Below are positions 1 through 9,596 of a DNA stretch of 64,000 nucleotides, piece after piece. The notes beneath the pieces are model-generated. The model worked only from the letters and a program-made list of their open reading frames with translations. It was not told the origin of the DNA and ran no database searches. Position 1 is the stretch's first letter, and each line of letters opens with the position of its first letter. Source of the DNA: Chitinibacter sp. GC72 (GTDB lineage Bacteria > Pseudomonadota > Gammaproteobacteria > Burkholderiales > Chitinibacteraceae); NCBI RefSeq assembly GCF_009760905.1, contig NZ_VIRW01000001.1, positions 62,001 to 126,000 on the forward strand, given 5' to 3'. Position numbers and translations under genes: made by a program.

Positions 1-1
1 T

Positions 2-1720
2 CTGCAGCAGCTGGCCGAGCAAGGCCTGCTACCCGCAGACGTGGTGAGCCAATTGCAAGCGGCGTATGTTTTTCTGCGCGATGTCGAGCACCGCATCATG
101 TATCTGGACGACGCGCAAACGCAGATGCTGCCCGGTGCTGAAGATGACCAGCAACGCCTTGCGCTGAGCATGGGTTTTACCGACTGGACGCAGTTCCGCG
201 CCGCGCTGGACGCGCATCGCGCACAGGTGAACCAGCATTTTGAAGAAATCTTTCTGCAGCCGGAGCAAAATACCCCCCAAGGGGATAAGCCTGAAGCAGC
301 CATTGATGCTTTCGCAGAGGGCAATACCCCACTGTATGCCCAGCTAGGCTACAGCCAGCCGGAAGAAATCCAGCGGCGCTTGTCCAATATGCAGGACAGC
401 GGCAAATACCGGCAAATGCCCGATCGTTGCCGCCGCCGCCTGGACAGCATTCTGCCCAATCTGATCAGCTGCACCGCGCAATTTGACAACCCGGACGCCA
501 CGCTGATGCGCCTGCTTGATCTGCTGGACGCCATCAGCCGCCGCGAATCCTACCTGGCCTTGCTGGCCGAGCACCCGCAAACGCTCAAACGGCTGGCCAG
601 CCTCTACAGCGCCAGCCCCTGGGTATCCGAATACCTGACCCGCCACCCGATCCTGCTCGACGAATTGCTCGACGTGCGCCTGCTGCATCAGGCACCGGAC
701 TGGGACAAGCTGGGCCGCCTGCTGCGCGAGCAGATGAACGAGCAGGCGGGCGATGTGGAAGCCCGGATGGACAGCCTGCGCCATTTCCAGCACTCGCAGA
801 TTTTCCGTCTGGTGTCGCAAGACCTGGCCGAGCTGCTGCCGCTGGAAAAATTATCCGACCATTTATCCGATCTGGCCGACCTGATCCTCAATGTGGCGCT
901 GGAACAAGCGTGGCAGGATTTGCCCAATAAGCACCGCGACACGCACCGCTTTGCCATCATTGGCTACGGCAAGCTGGGCGGCAAAGAGCTGGGCTTTGCC
1001 TCCGATCTGGATATTGTCTACCTCTATGACGACGATCACCCCAACGCCGCCGACATCTACGCTCGGTTGGCCAAGCGCATCGTCAACTGGCTCACTTCGA
1101 TGACTTCGGCTGGCCAACTGTATGACATCGACTTGCGCCTGCGCCCCAATGGCTCGTCCGGCCTGTTGGTTTCGACGGTTGAAGCATTTACCGAATACCA
1201 GCACCACTCGGCCTGGGTGTGGGAGCATCAGGCCATCACCCGCGCGCGCTATTGCGCAGGCGATGCGCAGGTGGGCCAGCAATTTGAAGCCATCCGCCAC
1301 CAGATTCTGTGCCGGGAGCGCGATGTCAGCGCCTTGCAGGCCGAAGTGCTCAAGATGCGCAATAAAATGCTCGAAACGCATCCGGCGCTAGCTCACGATG
1401 TCAAACACCGGCGCGGCGGGATTGTGGATATTGAATTTATCGTGCAGTTTCTGATTCTGGCGCACTCGCGCCACCTGCCCGCGCTGACGGCCAACGCGGG
1501 CAATATCGCGCTGCTGGATGTTGCCGCGCAGCACCAGCTGATCAGTACCGCCAGTGCCGAGCACGCACGAACGGCTTATCGGGAATTGCGCCGCCTGCAA
1601 CATCGCCACCGGCTCAATGGCAAGGAGCTCAAGCTGGAGCACATCAACGCCATCGCGCTGGATATACAAGCCGTAGAGGTGCTCTGGCACAGCCTGTTTC
1701 CGGCGCAAGCGCCACTCTAG
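2..1720 (+). CDS. glnE: Glutamine synthetase adenylyltransferase/adenylyl-removing enzyme, 5'-truncated by window edge
   Basis: The reading frame is open from base 2, so the gene starts before the window; 572 residues are visible against roughly 900-950 for the family. GlnE adenylylates and deadenylylates glutamine synthetase in response to PII. What is seen is the tail of the N-terminal adenylyl-removase domain (EHRIMYLDDAQTQMLP) and the complete C-terminal adenylyltransferase domain, with the nucleotidyltransferase signature GYGKLGGKELGF followed by the metal-binding DLD (near base 1005) and DIDLRLRPNG (near 1125). The inter-domain linker contains a copy of the 50-bp palindromic repeat (281-330). 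A 9-bp-stem hairpin follows the stop codon. Identification is firm. Confidence 0.95.
   Translation: MQQLAEQGLLPADVVSQLQAAYVFLRDVEHRIMYLDDAQTQMLPGAEDDQQRLALSMGFTDWTQFRAALDAHRAQVNQHFEEIFLQPEQNTPQGDKPEAAIDAFAEGNTPLYAQLGYSQPEEIQRRLSNMQDSGKYRQMPDRCRRRLDSILPNLISCTAQFDNPDATLMRLLDLLDAISRRESYLALLAEHPQTLKRLASLYSASPWVSEYLTRHPILLDELLDVRLLHQAPDWDKLGRLLREQMNEQAGDVEARMDSLRHFQHSQIFRLVSQDLAELLPLEKLSDHLSDLADLILNVALEQAWQDLPNKHRDTHRFAIIGYGKLGGKELGFASDLDIVYLYDDDHPNAADIYARLAKRIVNWLTSMTSAGQLYDIDLRLRPNGSSGLLVSTVEAFTEYQHHSAWVWEHQAITRARYCAGDAQVGQQFEAIRHQILCRERDVSALQAEVLKMRNKMLETHPALAHDVKHRRGGIVDIEFIVQFLILAHSRHLPALTANAGNIALLDVAAQHQLISTASAEHARTAYRELRRLQHRHRLNGKELKLEHINAIALDIQAVEVLWHSLFPAQAPL
281..330. repeat. 50-bp palindromic repeat, copy A (inside glnE)
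   Basis: Runs from GGGGATAAGCCTGAAGCAG to TTTCGCAGAGGGCAATACCCC. The right arm matches the family consensus CTGCAGNGCAATACCC well; the left arm is degenerate. It is read in frame as part of the variable linker between the two GlnE catalytic domains. Confidence 0.6.
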
Positions 1721-1734
1721 TCTGTGAAGCGGGT

Positions 1735-1765
1735 GCTTGGACGTGCTGTTTCAGCCCGTCCAAGC
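1735..1765 (+). terminator. Hairpin after glnE, possible terminator
   Basis: GCTTGGACG and CGTCCAAGC form a perfect 9-bp stem 14 bases after the glnE stop codon. No T-run follows, so intrinsic termination is uncertain; it may instead protect the 3' end. Confidence 0.4.
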
Positions 1766-1949
1766 CCAGCGCCATCACTCACAGCACCAGAATCCATCCA
1801 GAACCCTTCCAGTCCCTCGGCCAATAGAGTCATTATCACAAAGCGCAAGCGGCCACTGTGGGCTCACGCACAGCAAAGCCACAAATTCCTTACGTGAAAC
1901 ATGGGCAATATGACATGATGAGCGCCTGCAAATTCTGGGGGCGCGCGCC

Positions 1950-4900
1950 ATGCAACGGTATGAATATACGGAAGGAAACTCGAGCAAATTCTGGGAAATC
2001 GAGCAAGACGGACTGCAGCTCAATATCCGCTGGGGCCGTATCGGCACCAACGGCCAAAGCCAGACCAAAGACTTTGCCAGCGCCGACAAGGCCAGCACCG
2101 CGATGGAAAAGCTGATCAAGGAAAAAACCGGCAAAGGCTATACCCACACCGGGGATATAGCTGTAAACAATATCAAGAAAGAGCTACAGCAAGATACCCC
2201 TGAGCAAGCTACTGAAAAATCCATCACCGTCAACATCGCTGCCCCGCAAGCAGCAACTCCGCCATCCCAGCCCGAGCGTGGCAGCACCCCGCCGTGGCTC
2301 AGTATTGAATACATCGCCCTCACGCCGGAAATGCGGCAAGCGGCGCATCCAAACCGGCAAAACCCCGGCCAGCCACTCAACATCGATCCCGAACAAGCCT
2401 GGCAGGAGTTTGCCAGCAGCCTGGAAGACGAAGGTGAAGATCGCGAAAAACTGGCGATGGATGTTCAGGAAAGCGGCACCGCTTTTGCCAGCGCCTGCAA
2501 CGAAGCATTTGAGCGTATCCGCAAGGCAGAACGCCATGGCAGCCCGCAATCGGACGCCGTATTACTGGCATTTAGCTGCAATGCCAGCTGTTTTTATCGG
2601 ATGGCGCTGGGCGGCAATGCCATCGCGCTGGTGCGTTATCTGCTTGGCCACTACGGCTTGCTGGGCGCGATTGATATTCTGATCGAAGCCGAACAAATCC
2701 ACGTTGAGCGCGATTGGGATTACTCGCAACGCGTCACACGCCTGACACTAAGCCGGCAAGTAGACGGAACGCTGATTCATGGCGAGCGCTTTTGCCCGGG
2801 CGAAATGCTGTATCGCACGGCGCTGGCACAAGCCAGCGAGAGCGACTGGCAAGCTGCAGCCGAACGCCTGCAGGCCGCAGCGCCACTGATCCACCCAGCG
2901 CGGCGAGTGCTGCTGGCTGCGCTCTTGCCCGAATGCCCCGAGTTTGCCAACAGCATGGCGCTGGAGCTGGCCAATAGCGGCCAGAGTCTCACCATGCTGG
3001 CCACCGTGGTGACCTCGGCGCAAGCGCGCAAAGCCGTGCGTCAGGCCAGCAATGGCCACTGGTATGGCTACTATGCCGATTTTCCGGCCACCGTGATTCA
3101 GCAGCATGGCGACGAAGCCGTTGCGCTGCTGGAAGCGTTGATTCATCACGACACCATCGCCGACATGATCGCCCGCATCGGCACGCCCGAAGCCATCACT
3201 GCACTGGCCAAAGTGGCGAGCCAAAGCAAAGCTAATCAGGCGCGCTTTGTCAGCGCCAGCCAGCGCTGGCCGCTGGCCGCTATTCCTGCGATTGCCGAGC
3301 TGCTGATTCACAGCGGCAAGGATGCAGGGCTATTTTCAGCCACGCTGACCACGCTGGCGCAAGCCCACCCTGCGGCGCTCGAGCAGGTCTGGCACTGGCT
3401 TAGCGCTGCGGCACAAGGACAGATTAGTGAGCTGCTGGCGCGCTTTACCAGCCCGACCGACGTGGCCAGCACCGACGAGCTGCCGCGTGTGCTGGTCTCC
3501 CCGCCGTGGCTAAGCAAGAAAAAAGCCGCCATCGCCGCGCTGGAGCTGGACGTATTGCCATTGCCGCCCGTTGAGCAATGGGCTGAGGACGAAAAAGAAC
3601 AAGCACGAGCAGTCCACGAATGGCAGGCCAAGCGATTTGAAGAGGCGGCCAAAGATGCCACAGCCTTGGCCGACGAGCTGGGCTTTGGCCGGGTAAGCCA
3701 TCAGCAAAGCGAAAACCGCAAGGCATTCCAGGGCATTTTGCAAAGTGCAGTCCATGCGCTGCAACAGCACAATGGCGCAAGCCTGATTGAGGCGTGGAAA
3801 AACTACAAAGCGGCCAAACTGAGCTACTGGATGAGTGCCGATACCCGCTATCTGACGCTGCTGCCCGAAGCGATGGCGCTGCAGGTCTGGCCAAGCTTTG
3901 CCGTGGATGACAGCTATCGTTGCAGCTTCTTTATGGCCACCTACGGCTTGAAGGCGCTCGACGGCCTGCTGGCCTGCGTGCAGCAGCGCCCCGCCGCGGA
4001 AATCCCGCTTGCCATGCATTACGGCTGGTCTGCGCTCGCCCCTGCCATCGCCCGCGCCTATGTCAAGCTGAAAACCGCCCGCGCCAGCGCGCGCGAATGG
4101 CTGCTGGCCTACCCCGAGCATGCCATCACCGGCCTGCTCCCCAATGCCTTGGGCAAAGCTGGCGAAGCGCGCGATTGCGCAGGCACAGCACTGCGCCTGC
4201 TGGCCAGCCACGGCCACGCGGCGTTGATGCGCACGGTTGCACAGCGCTATGAGCGCGCCGATGTGCTCAACGCCTTGCAAGCCGTACTCGACGAAGACCC
4301 GCTGGACCGCTACCCCGCCAAAATCGGCAAAAACCCCGCATTCTGGCAGCCGCAAGGCTGCCGCCGCCCGGTGTTGCTCAATGGCAAGGCGCTGCCCGAT
4401 AGCGCGCTGGAACATCTGGGCTGCATGCTGCGCTTTCCGACCACCGAGGGCATTTACCCCGGCATCGAGCAGGTCAAAGCCGCCTGCCAGCCACAATCAC
4501 TGGCCGATTTTGCCTGGGATGGCTTTAACCAGTGGCTATTTGCCGCGGCACCATCAAAAGAAAACTGGGCGTTTAGCGCGCTTGGCCTCTTGGGCACTGA
4601 CGACACGGCGCGTAAGCTCAATCCACTGATCCGCGCCTGGCCGGGTGAGGCGCAGCACGCCCGCGCCGTGGCCGGGCTGGATGTACTGGCCACCATCGGC
4701 AGCGATGTGGCGCTGATGCTGCTCAACGGCATTGCACAGAAGGTGAAATTCAAAGGTTTGCAGGATCGCGCCCGCGAGAAAATCGCCGCCATTGCCGAAG
4801 CCCGCGAGCTCACCACCGAAGAGCTGGAAGACCGCCTGGCGCCGGATCTGGGGCTGGACGAAATGGGCACGCTGCAGCTGGATTTTGGCCCCCGGCAATT

Positions 4901-5783
4901 TATCGTCGGCTTTGATGAAACACTCAAACCCTATGTGCGCGATACCGATGGCGTGCGCCTGAAAGATCTACCCAAGCCCAACGCCAAGGACGATGCCGAG
5001 CTGGCCAAGGCCGCAGTCGACACCTACAAGCAGCTGAAAAAAGACGCCAAAACCGTCGCCAGCCAGCAAGTGCAAAGGCTGGAAGTCGCCATGTGTACGC
5101 GCCGCCGCTGGCCGGTGGACGTGTTTGTCCAGTTCCTCGCCACGCATCCGCTGGTGCGCCATCTGGTGCAGCGGCTGGTCTGGGGCGTATACACGCTGGC
5201 GGGTGAAGGCCGCTATGGCGGCGAGCTGCAAGCCACTTTCCGCGTCGCCGAAGATGGCAGCTACACCGATGCCAACGACGATGAATTCACCCTGCCCGCA
5301 GGCGAAATCCGCATCGGCCTGCCGCACGCGCTGGAAATGCCCGCCGACGATGGCGCAGCCTTTGCCCAGCTCTTTGCCGACTACGAGCTGCTGCAGCCCT
5401 TTGCCCAGCTGGGCAGAGACAAACACAGCCTCAAGGCACAAGAAGCCGCCGAAGCCAAACTGCTGCGCTGGAAAGACCGCGTGGTTCCCACCGGCAAGAT
5501 TTTCGGCCTGAGCCATCGCGGCTGGCGACGCGGTGAAGCGCAGGACGGCGGCGGCATCTGGTATTACACCAAGGAGATCGGCGACGGCCGCCTGATCGAG
5601 CTCACCTTCGATCCGGGCATCATCGTCGGCATGACCGACGAATACCCCGAACAGAAACTGCAAGAGCTGGTCATCGCCAAAAAAACCAGTGGCTGGCACC
5701 AGGACAGCAACGAAGCCTTCGCCACGCTGGACCCGATCACCGCCAGCGAGCTGATCCGCGACATGGAAATGCTGGTGGGTTAA
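1950..5783 (+). CDS. WGR and DUF4132 domain protein (YehI-like), first paralog
   Basis: A 1277-residue protein. Residues 1-70 form a WGR domain (NIRWGRIGTNGQS with W28-G29-R30), a module otherwise known from PARPs and bacterial nucleic-acid-associated proteins. After a linker that is partly encoded by repeat copy B comes a long alpha-helical region, and the C-terminal third carries the DUF4132 block (LGLDEMGTLQLDFGPRQF, LKDLPKPN, HPLVRHLVQRLVWG). E. coli YehI (formerly MolR) has the same architecture; its function is not established as far as I know. It is the first gene of a co-directional cluster with a MoxR ATPase and a VWA protein, which suggests it is a partner or client of that pair. 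The start is set by the WGR domain; the ribosome-binding site is weak. Confidence 0.85.
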   Translation: MQRYEYTEGNSSKFWEIEQDGLQLNIRWGRIGTNGQSQTKDFASADKASTAMEKLIKEKTGKGYTHTGDIAVNNIKKELQQDTPEQATEKSITVNIAAPQAATPPSQPERGSTPPWLSIEYIALTPEMRQAAHPNRQNPGQPLNIDPEQAWQEFASSLEDEGEDREKLAMDVQESGTAFASACNEAFERIRKAERHGSPQSDAVLLAFSCNASCFYRMALGGNAIALVRYLLGHYGLLGAIDILIEAEQIHVERDWDYSQRVTRLTLSRQVDGTLIHGERFCPGEMLYRTALAQASESDWQAAAERLQAAAPLIHPARRVLLAALLPECPEFANSMALELANSGQSLTMLATVVTSAQARKAVRQASNGHWYGYYADFPATVIQQHGDEAVALLEALIHHDTIADMIARIGTPEAITALAKVASQSKANQARFVSASQRWPLAAIPAIAELLIHSGKDAGLFSATLTTLAQAHPAALEQVWHWLSAAAQGQISELLARFTSPTDVASTDELPRVLVSPPWLSKKKAAIAALELDVLPLPPVEQWAEDEKEQARAVHEWQAKRFEEAAKDATALADELGFGRVSHQQSENRKAFQGILQSAVHALQQHNGASLIEAWKNYKAAKLSYWMSADTRYLTLLPEAMALQVWPSFAVDDSYRCSFFMATYGLKALDGLLACVQQRPAAEIPLAMHYGWSALAPAIARAYVKLKTARASAREWLLAYPEHAITGLLPNALGKAGEARDCAGTALRLLASHGHAALMRTVAQRYERADVLNALQAVLDEDPLDRYPAKIGKNPAFWQPQGCRRPVLLNGKALPDSALEHLGCMLRFPTTEGIYPGIEQVKAACQPQSLADFAWDGFNQWLFAAAPSKENWAFSALGLLGTDDTARKLNPLIRAWPGEAQHARAVAGLDVLATIGSDVALMLLNGIAQKVKFKGLQDRAREKIAAIAEARELTTEELEDRLAPDLGLDEMGTLQLDFGPRQFIVGFDETLKPYVRDTDGVRLKDLPKPNAKDDAELAKAAVDTYKQLKKDAKTVASQQVQRLEVAMCTRRRWPVDVFVQFLATHPLVRHLVQRLVWGVYTLAGEGRYGGELQATFRVAEDGSYTDANDDEFTLPAGEIRIGLPHALEMPADDGAAFAQLFADYELLQPFAQLGRDKHSLKAQEAAEAKLLRWKDRVVPTGKIFGLSHRGWRRGEAQDGGGIWYYTKEIGDGRLIELTFDPGIIVGMTDEYPEQKLQELVIAKKTSGWHQDSNEAFATLDPITASELIRDMEMLVG
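2151..2200. repeat. 50-bp palindromic repeat, copy B (inside first DUF4132 gene)
   Basis: Left arm GGGGATATAGCTGTA and right arm TACAGCAAGATACCCC are near-complementary. It encodes about residues 68-84, immediately after the WGR domain, and is absent from the second paralog, which lacks this whole region. Confidence 0.8.
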
Positions 5784-5789
5784 CTAGAT

Positions 5790-5838
5790 GGGTATTGCCA
5801 TGTAGAGCTTGATTTGCATTGGCTGCATGGCAATACCC
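5790..5838. repeat. 50-bp palindromic repeat, copy C (between DUF4132 paralogs)
   Basis: Arms GGGTATTGCCATG and CATGGCAATACCC are perfect complements over 13 bp. It begins seven bases after the stop codon of the first DUF4132 gene and could act as a transcript-end or processing hairpin between the two paralogs. Confidence 0.9.
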
Positions 5839-5892
5839 TAAGGCACAATCAAACTAAAAAAACTGAGTACTAAAACACCAAGGAGCAAAACC

Positions 5893-8800
5893 ATGCAACG
5901 TGATGACATCGGAACGGCTGGCAATCTGAGCTGCAACACACCAAATGGCATCGCGCCTTGGTTGAAAAAAAACCCGGTAGACCTGACCAAGGCCATGCGA
6001 GCATATGCTCTGCCCAATCGTGCCAATCCGGGCGAGCCTTTGCAACTGGATGCCGATACCGAATGGCAGGCGTTTGCCGCGTCACTCGATCCGGATTTGA
6101 ATGGTCAATTAGTCAGTGAATGGGTGTTAAACGAACTGGATGATGCTACCCGCGCCGCCTGCGAAGAAGCCATCTACCGCGCACAAAATCGGCAGCGGGA
6201 AGGCAGCCTGCCGTCGGAAGCTGCCCTGTTTGCAATCTGCAGTTCAAATGACTTTTATGCCAGTGATGCCTTACCACTAGGCCGGTACTTGATCGCGCAA
6301 TATGGCATCAACTCGGCTCTGGATATTTTATTGGCTGCAGAGCAACTGAATATTGAAAAAAACGCGGATGACATCAGCAAAAGCAAGCTGGTTCAAATCA
6401 ACCAGTACTCGCAACGACTCAGTTACACCCTCTGTATTAACCGGTCTATCACCGAAACGCTCAACGGTTCGGAGCAATTCTCGGGCGGCGAGTGGGTTTT
6501 CCGCTCTGCACTGGCCCAGGCCAGCGATGCAGAACGCGCTTTAGCACTCACTCAATTACTCACTGCAGCGCCACAGCTTCACCCGGAACGTCGCATCCTC
6601 CTCGCACTACTGTTGCCGGAGTATCCGGACCTCGCCCAGCACATCGCCGGCACATTGCCCACGGATAGTCGCACCCTGAGCTGGCTGGCCGCCGTCACAA
6701 TCAGCACGGAAGAACAGCAACGGGTCATCAGCAATAGTCGCAACAACGATGGCTATGGTTTTTGGTGGACTTATCAGCAGCAATTTGCCAGTACCGTCAT
6801 TCAGCAGCACGGTGCAAATGCCGCTGTTTTATTAACCTATTTTGTTGGCAATGAAGGCGTCGCCGACATGCTGGCGCGCATTGGTACGCCCGAGGCGATT
6901 CAGGCCTTGATCCAGCATGCCGCCGACGGCGGCAAGGCCAAATACCAGCGTCTGGCCAAAGCTTGCGAGCGCTGGCCGATGGCAGCAACTGCAGCGCTAG
7001 CTACTTTACTCGTCAAGGCCGGACGACATGACAAGGCTCGCTACCATACACTGCTCACACCACTACTGCACAAGCATGCGGATGCTGTGTGCGAGCTGCA
7101 GGCATGGCTGGAGCCGGCAGCCCAGGAAGTGCTTAACGAGCTGCAGACCGAACTGGCTCAGCAAGCCGCAAACGCCTCCGCCATCAACAGCACGACCGCA
7201 GAACCAGCACCCGAGCAAGACCCCCAGACCGCCGCACCCGATCCGCAAGCCAGCAGCCTGCCTGCGGTACTGGTTTCGCCGCCTTGGCTCAACAAGAAAA
7301 AGAAAGCCGCCATTTCGCCGCTGGTGTTGGACATATTGCCACTTGAGCCGGTGGAGCATTGGGAAGAAGGCCAGCGCGAAAGGGTGATTTCTGCACGTCA
7401 GTCCAATCTGAACGCCATCAGCAAAACACCAGAAAGGCTAGCAGAGGTCTTGTTGGGCTCCTTTTATGGCAGCCAGAGTGCTGAGCGCATGCAGCAATAT
7501 CAAGCCTTTGTCGAACCCGCTCGCCAAGCGATCGCCGCCAACGATGCCGCTGGTTTATGCGCCGCCTATCTAGCCTATAAAGCGTCCGATCTCAGCCGCC
7601 AAACATTCCCGCATTCCTACTGCCTGCTACTGTTGCCAGAGGGCATCGCACAAGCGGTTTGGCCGACCTTGGCTGCTTACGATTATTTCACCGACTATTT
7701 CTTTATGGCGAAAGTCGGCTTGAAAGGGCTGCAGGGTTTGCTGGTGGCCGTTGAGCGTCGCACCGAAAGCGGTATTGCCATTGCGCAGCATTTCGGCTGG
7801 GCGGCATTGGCTCCGGCCATTGCGCAAGCGTATCTCAAACAAAAAACCGTACGTACCAACGCCCGCAACTGGCTGCTGAAATTTCCCGAACACGCCATTA
7901 CCGGCCTGTTACCGGCGGCACTAGGCAAAGCCGGTACTGCCCGCGATACCGCCACCACCGTACTGCGCATGCTGGCCGATCAAGGTCACGCCGAGCTGAT
8001 CCGCCAGGTTGCGGCCCGCTATGGGCAGAAGGAAGTCGATCAGGCTGTGCAGGCCATGCTGAATGCTGATCCGCTCGATTGCTTCCCAGCCAGAATCAGC
8101 AAAGCGCCGTCTTTCTGGGCGCCGCAAGCCTGCCCGCGCCCGCTGCTGCTCGATGGCACACCGCTGCCGGATTCGGCACTGGAACACCTGGGCACCATGC
8201 TGCGCTTTCCGTCATCCGAAGGCGTTTACCCCGGCATCGAACAAGTCAAAGCGGCCTGCCAGCGCGACAGTCTGGCCGCATTTGTCTGGCAGGCATTTCA
8301 GCAATGGCAATACGCCGGTGCGCCCGCCAAGGACAACTGGGCTTTTACTGCGCTGGGCCTGCTGGGCAACGATGAAACCGTGCGCCAGCTAGTACCGCTA
8401 ATTCGCACCTGGCCGACCGAAGGCCTGCTGGCGCGCGCGCAAAGCGGGCTGGATGTATTGGTGCGGATTGGTAGCAACTATGCCTTGCTACAACTGAACG
8501 GCATCGGCCAGAAAGTCAAATCCAAGCCACTGCAACTGGCTGCCCAGCAAAAAATGCAGGAACTGGCCGATAACGCCGGCCTGACGCCGGACGAGCTGGC
8601 CGAGCGTATTACGCCCGATCTGGGGCTGGATGCTGCAGGCGGGCTGGACCTGGATTTTGGCCCGCGCCAGTTCCGCGCCGGCTTTGACGAACAGCTCAAA
8701 CCTGTGGTTTTTAATCATGAAGGTGTGCGGCTGGCCGACTTGCCCAAACCCAACAGCAGCGACAATGAGTATCGTGCCGAGCAAGCCCAAAAGCAGTTCA

Positions 8801-9504
8801 AGGCGCTCAAGCGCGATGTGAAGGCACTGGCCGACCAGAGCCTGAAACGATTGGAGCGGGCCATGTGCGAACAGCGGCGCTGGCAGCGCGAAATTTTTGA
8901 AAGCACGCTGGTGCAACATCCGCTCCTGCGCCATGTGACGCGTCGGCTGGCGTGGGGTCTTTATCAAGACGAGCAATTGCAACAGGTGTTCCGCGTCGCA
9001 GAAGACCTCGGTTTCACCGATGCTGCGGACAACGCTCTCACACTACCCGCCGATGCGGTCATTGGCCTGCCGCACCCATTGGAACTGGACGAGGTCATGC
9101 TGGCCGCACTCAGCCAGCTCTTTGCCGATTACGAAATCATCCAGCCCTTTGCCCAGCTCGGGCGCGAAGTATTCCGCAGCGACGATCCAGCCAGTGCACT
9201 CACGCAGGCCTTGGATAAAGCCGTACCGACTAATGCATTGCGCGGGCTGGAAAGCCGGGGCTGGGAAAAGGGCGACAATTTTAGCGGTGATATTGCTAGC
9301 TACCGGCGCCCAGGAAATGGCAGTGGAGTGGCTACTCTGCGGTTCGATCCCCCCTACTCGCTGGCCATCGCCGATAAAACCTTGCGTCATAAGCTGTATT
9401 CGCTGGAGCTACACAATCCTGAGCAACAAGTGATTGTATTCGAACAATTGCCGCAGATTTTGCAGAGTGAGTTGTTGCGAGATTTACAGTATCTGCAAAG
9501 CTAA
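5893..9504 (+). CDS. DUF4132 protein lacking the WGR domain, second paralog
   Basis: A 1203-residue paralog of the preceding gene, clearly related along its length (for example EGVYPGIEQVKAAC, DLGLDAAGGLDLDFGPRQF, LADLPKPN, HPLLRHVTRRLAWG). The first three codons (MQR) are the same, but the next ~100 residues of paralog 1, containing the WGR domain and linker, are missing; similarity resumes at APWLKKNPVDLTKAM. A longer Ala/Pro/Gln-rich linker (about residues 420-455) precedes VSPPWLNKKKK. AAGGAG lies upstream of the ATG. The tandem arrangement suggests duplication followed by domain loss, perhaps giving a form that keeps partner binding but not nucleic-acid targeting (inference). Confidence 0.85.
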   Translation: MQRDDIGTAGNLSCNTPNGIAPWLKKNPVDLTKAMRAYALPNRANPGEPLQLDADTEWQAFAASLDPDLNGQLVSEWVLNELDDATRAACEEAIYRAQNRQREGSLPSEAALFAICSSNDFYASDALPLGRYLIAQYGINSALDILLAAEQLNIEKNADDISKSKLVQINQYSQRLSYTLCINRSITETLNGSEQFSGGEWVFRSALAQASDAERALALTQLLTAAPQLHPERRILLALLLPEYPDLAQHIAGTLPTDSRTLSWLAAVTISTEEQQRVISNSRNNDGYGFWWTYQQQFASTVIQQHGANAAVLLTYFVGNEGVADMLARIGTPEAIQALIQHAADGGKAKYQRLAKACERWPMAATAALATLLVKAGRHDKARYHTLLTPLLHKHADAVCELQAWLEPAAQEVLNELQTELAQQAANASAINSTTAEPAPEQDPQTAAPDPQASSLPAVLVSPPWLNKKKKAAISPLVLDILPLEPVEHWEEGQRERVISARQSNLNAISKTPERLAEVLLGSFYGSQSAERMQQYQAFVEPARQAIAANDAAGLCAAYLAYKASDLSRQTFPHSYCLLLLPEGIAQAVWPTLAAYDYFTDYFFMAKVGLKGLQGLLVAVERRTESGIAIAQHFGWAALAPAIAQAYLKQKTVRTNARNWLLKFPEHAITGLLPAALGKAGTARDTATTVLRMLADQGHAELIRQVAARYGQKEVDQAVQAMLNADPLDCFPARISKAPSFWAPQACPRPLLLDGTPLPDSALEHLGTMLRFPSSEGVYPGIEQVKAACQRDSLAAFVWQAFQQWQYAGAPAKDNWAFTALGLLGNDETVRQLVPLIRTWPTEGLLARAQSGLDVLVRIGSNYALLQLNGIGQKVKSKPLQLAAQQKMQELADNAGLTPDELAERITPDLGLDAAGGLDLDFGPRQFRAGFDEQLKPVVFNHEGVRLADLPKPNSSDNEYRAEQAQKQFKALKRDVKALADQSLKRLERAMCEQRRWQREIFESTLVQHPLLRHVTRRLAWGLYQDEQLQQVFRVAEDLGFTDAADNALTLPADAVIGLPHPLELDEVMLAALSQLFADYEIIQPFAQLGREVFRSDDPASALTQALDKAVPTNALRGLESRGWEKGDNFSGDIASYRRPGNGSGVATLRFDPPYSLAIADKTLRHKLYSLELHNPEQQVIVFEQLPQILQSELLRDLQYLQS

Positions 9505-9534
9505 AAACTTTATCCCGAATTTTTAAATGCCAAT

Positions 9535-9581
9535 GTATATGGCTACAGATCAATTAAAAATTGATCCCTAGCCCTATACCC
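9535..9581. repeat. 50-bp palindromic repeat, copy D (upstream of MoxR gene)
   Basis: Arms GTATATGGCTACAGATCAATT and AATTGATCCCTAGCCCTATACCC fold with a perfect inner ATCAATT/AATTGAT stem and a tiny loop. It ends three bases before the AAGG ribosome-binding site of the ATPase gene, so it could influence translation. Confidence 0.85.
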
Positions 9582-9596
9582 ACCAAGGTAAACACC

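Noticed and set aside
3510-4496. 328-codon minus-strand ORF opposite the first DUF4132 gene
   Set aside because: It is a GC-rich antisense frame with no domain, start signal or conservation; the plus-strand protein is clearly real.
4968-5699. 243-codon minus-strand ORF
   Set aside because: Antisense to the conserved DUF4132 domain, with no recognisable protein features.
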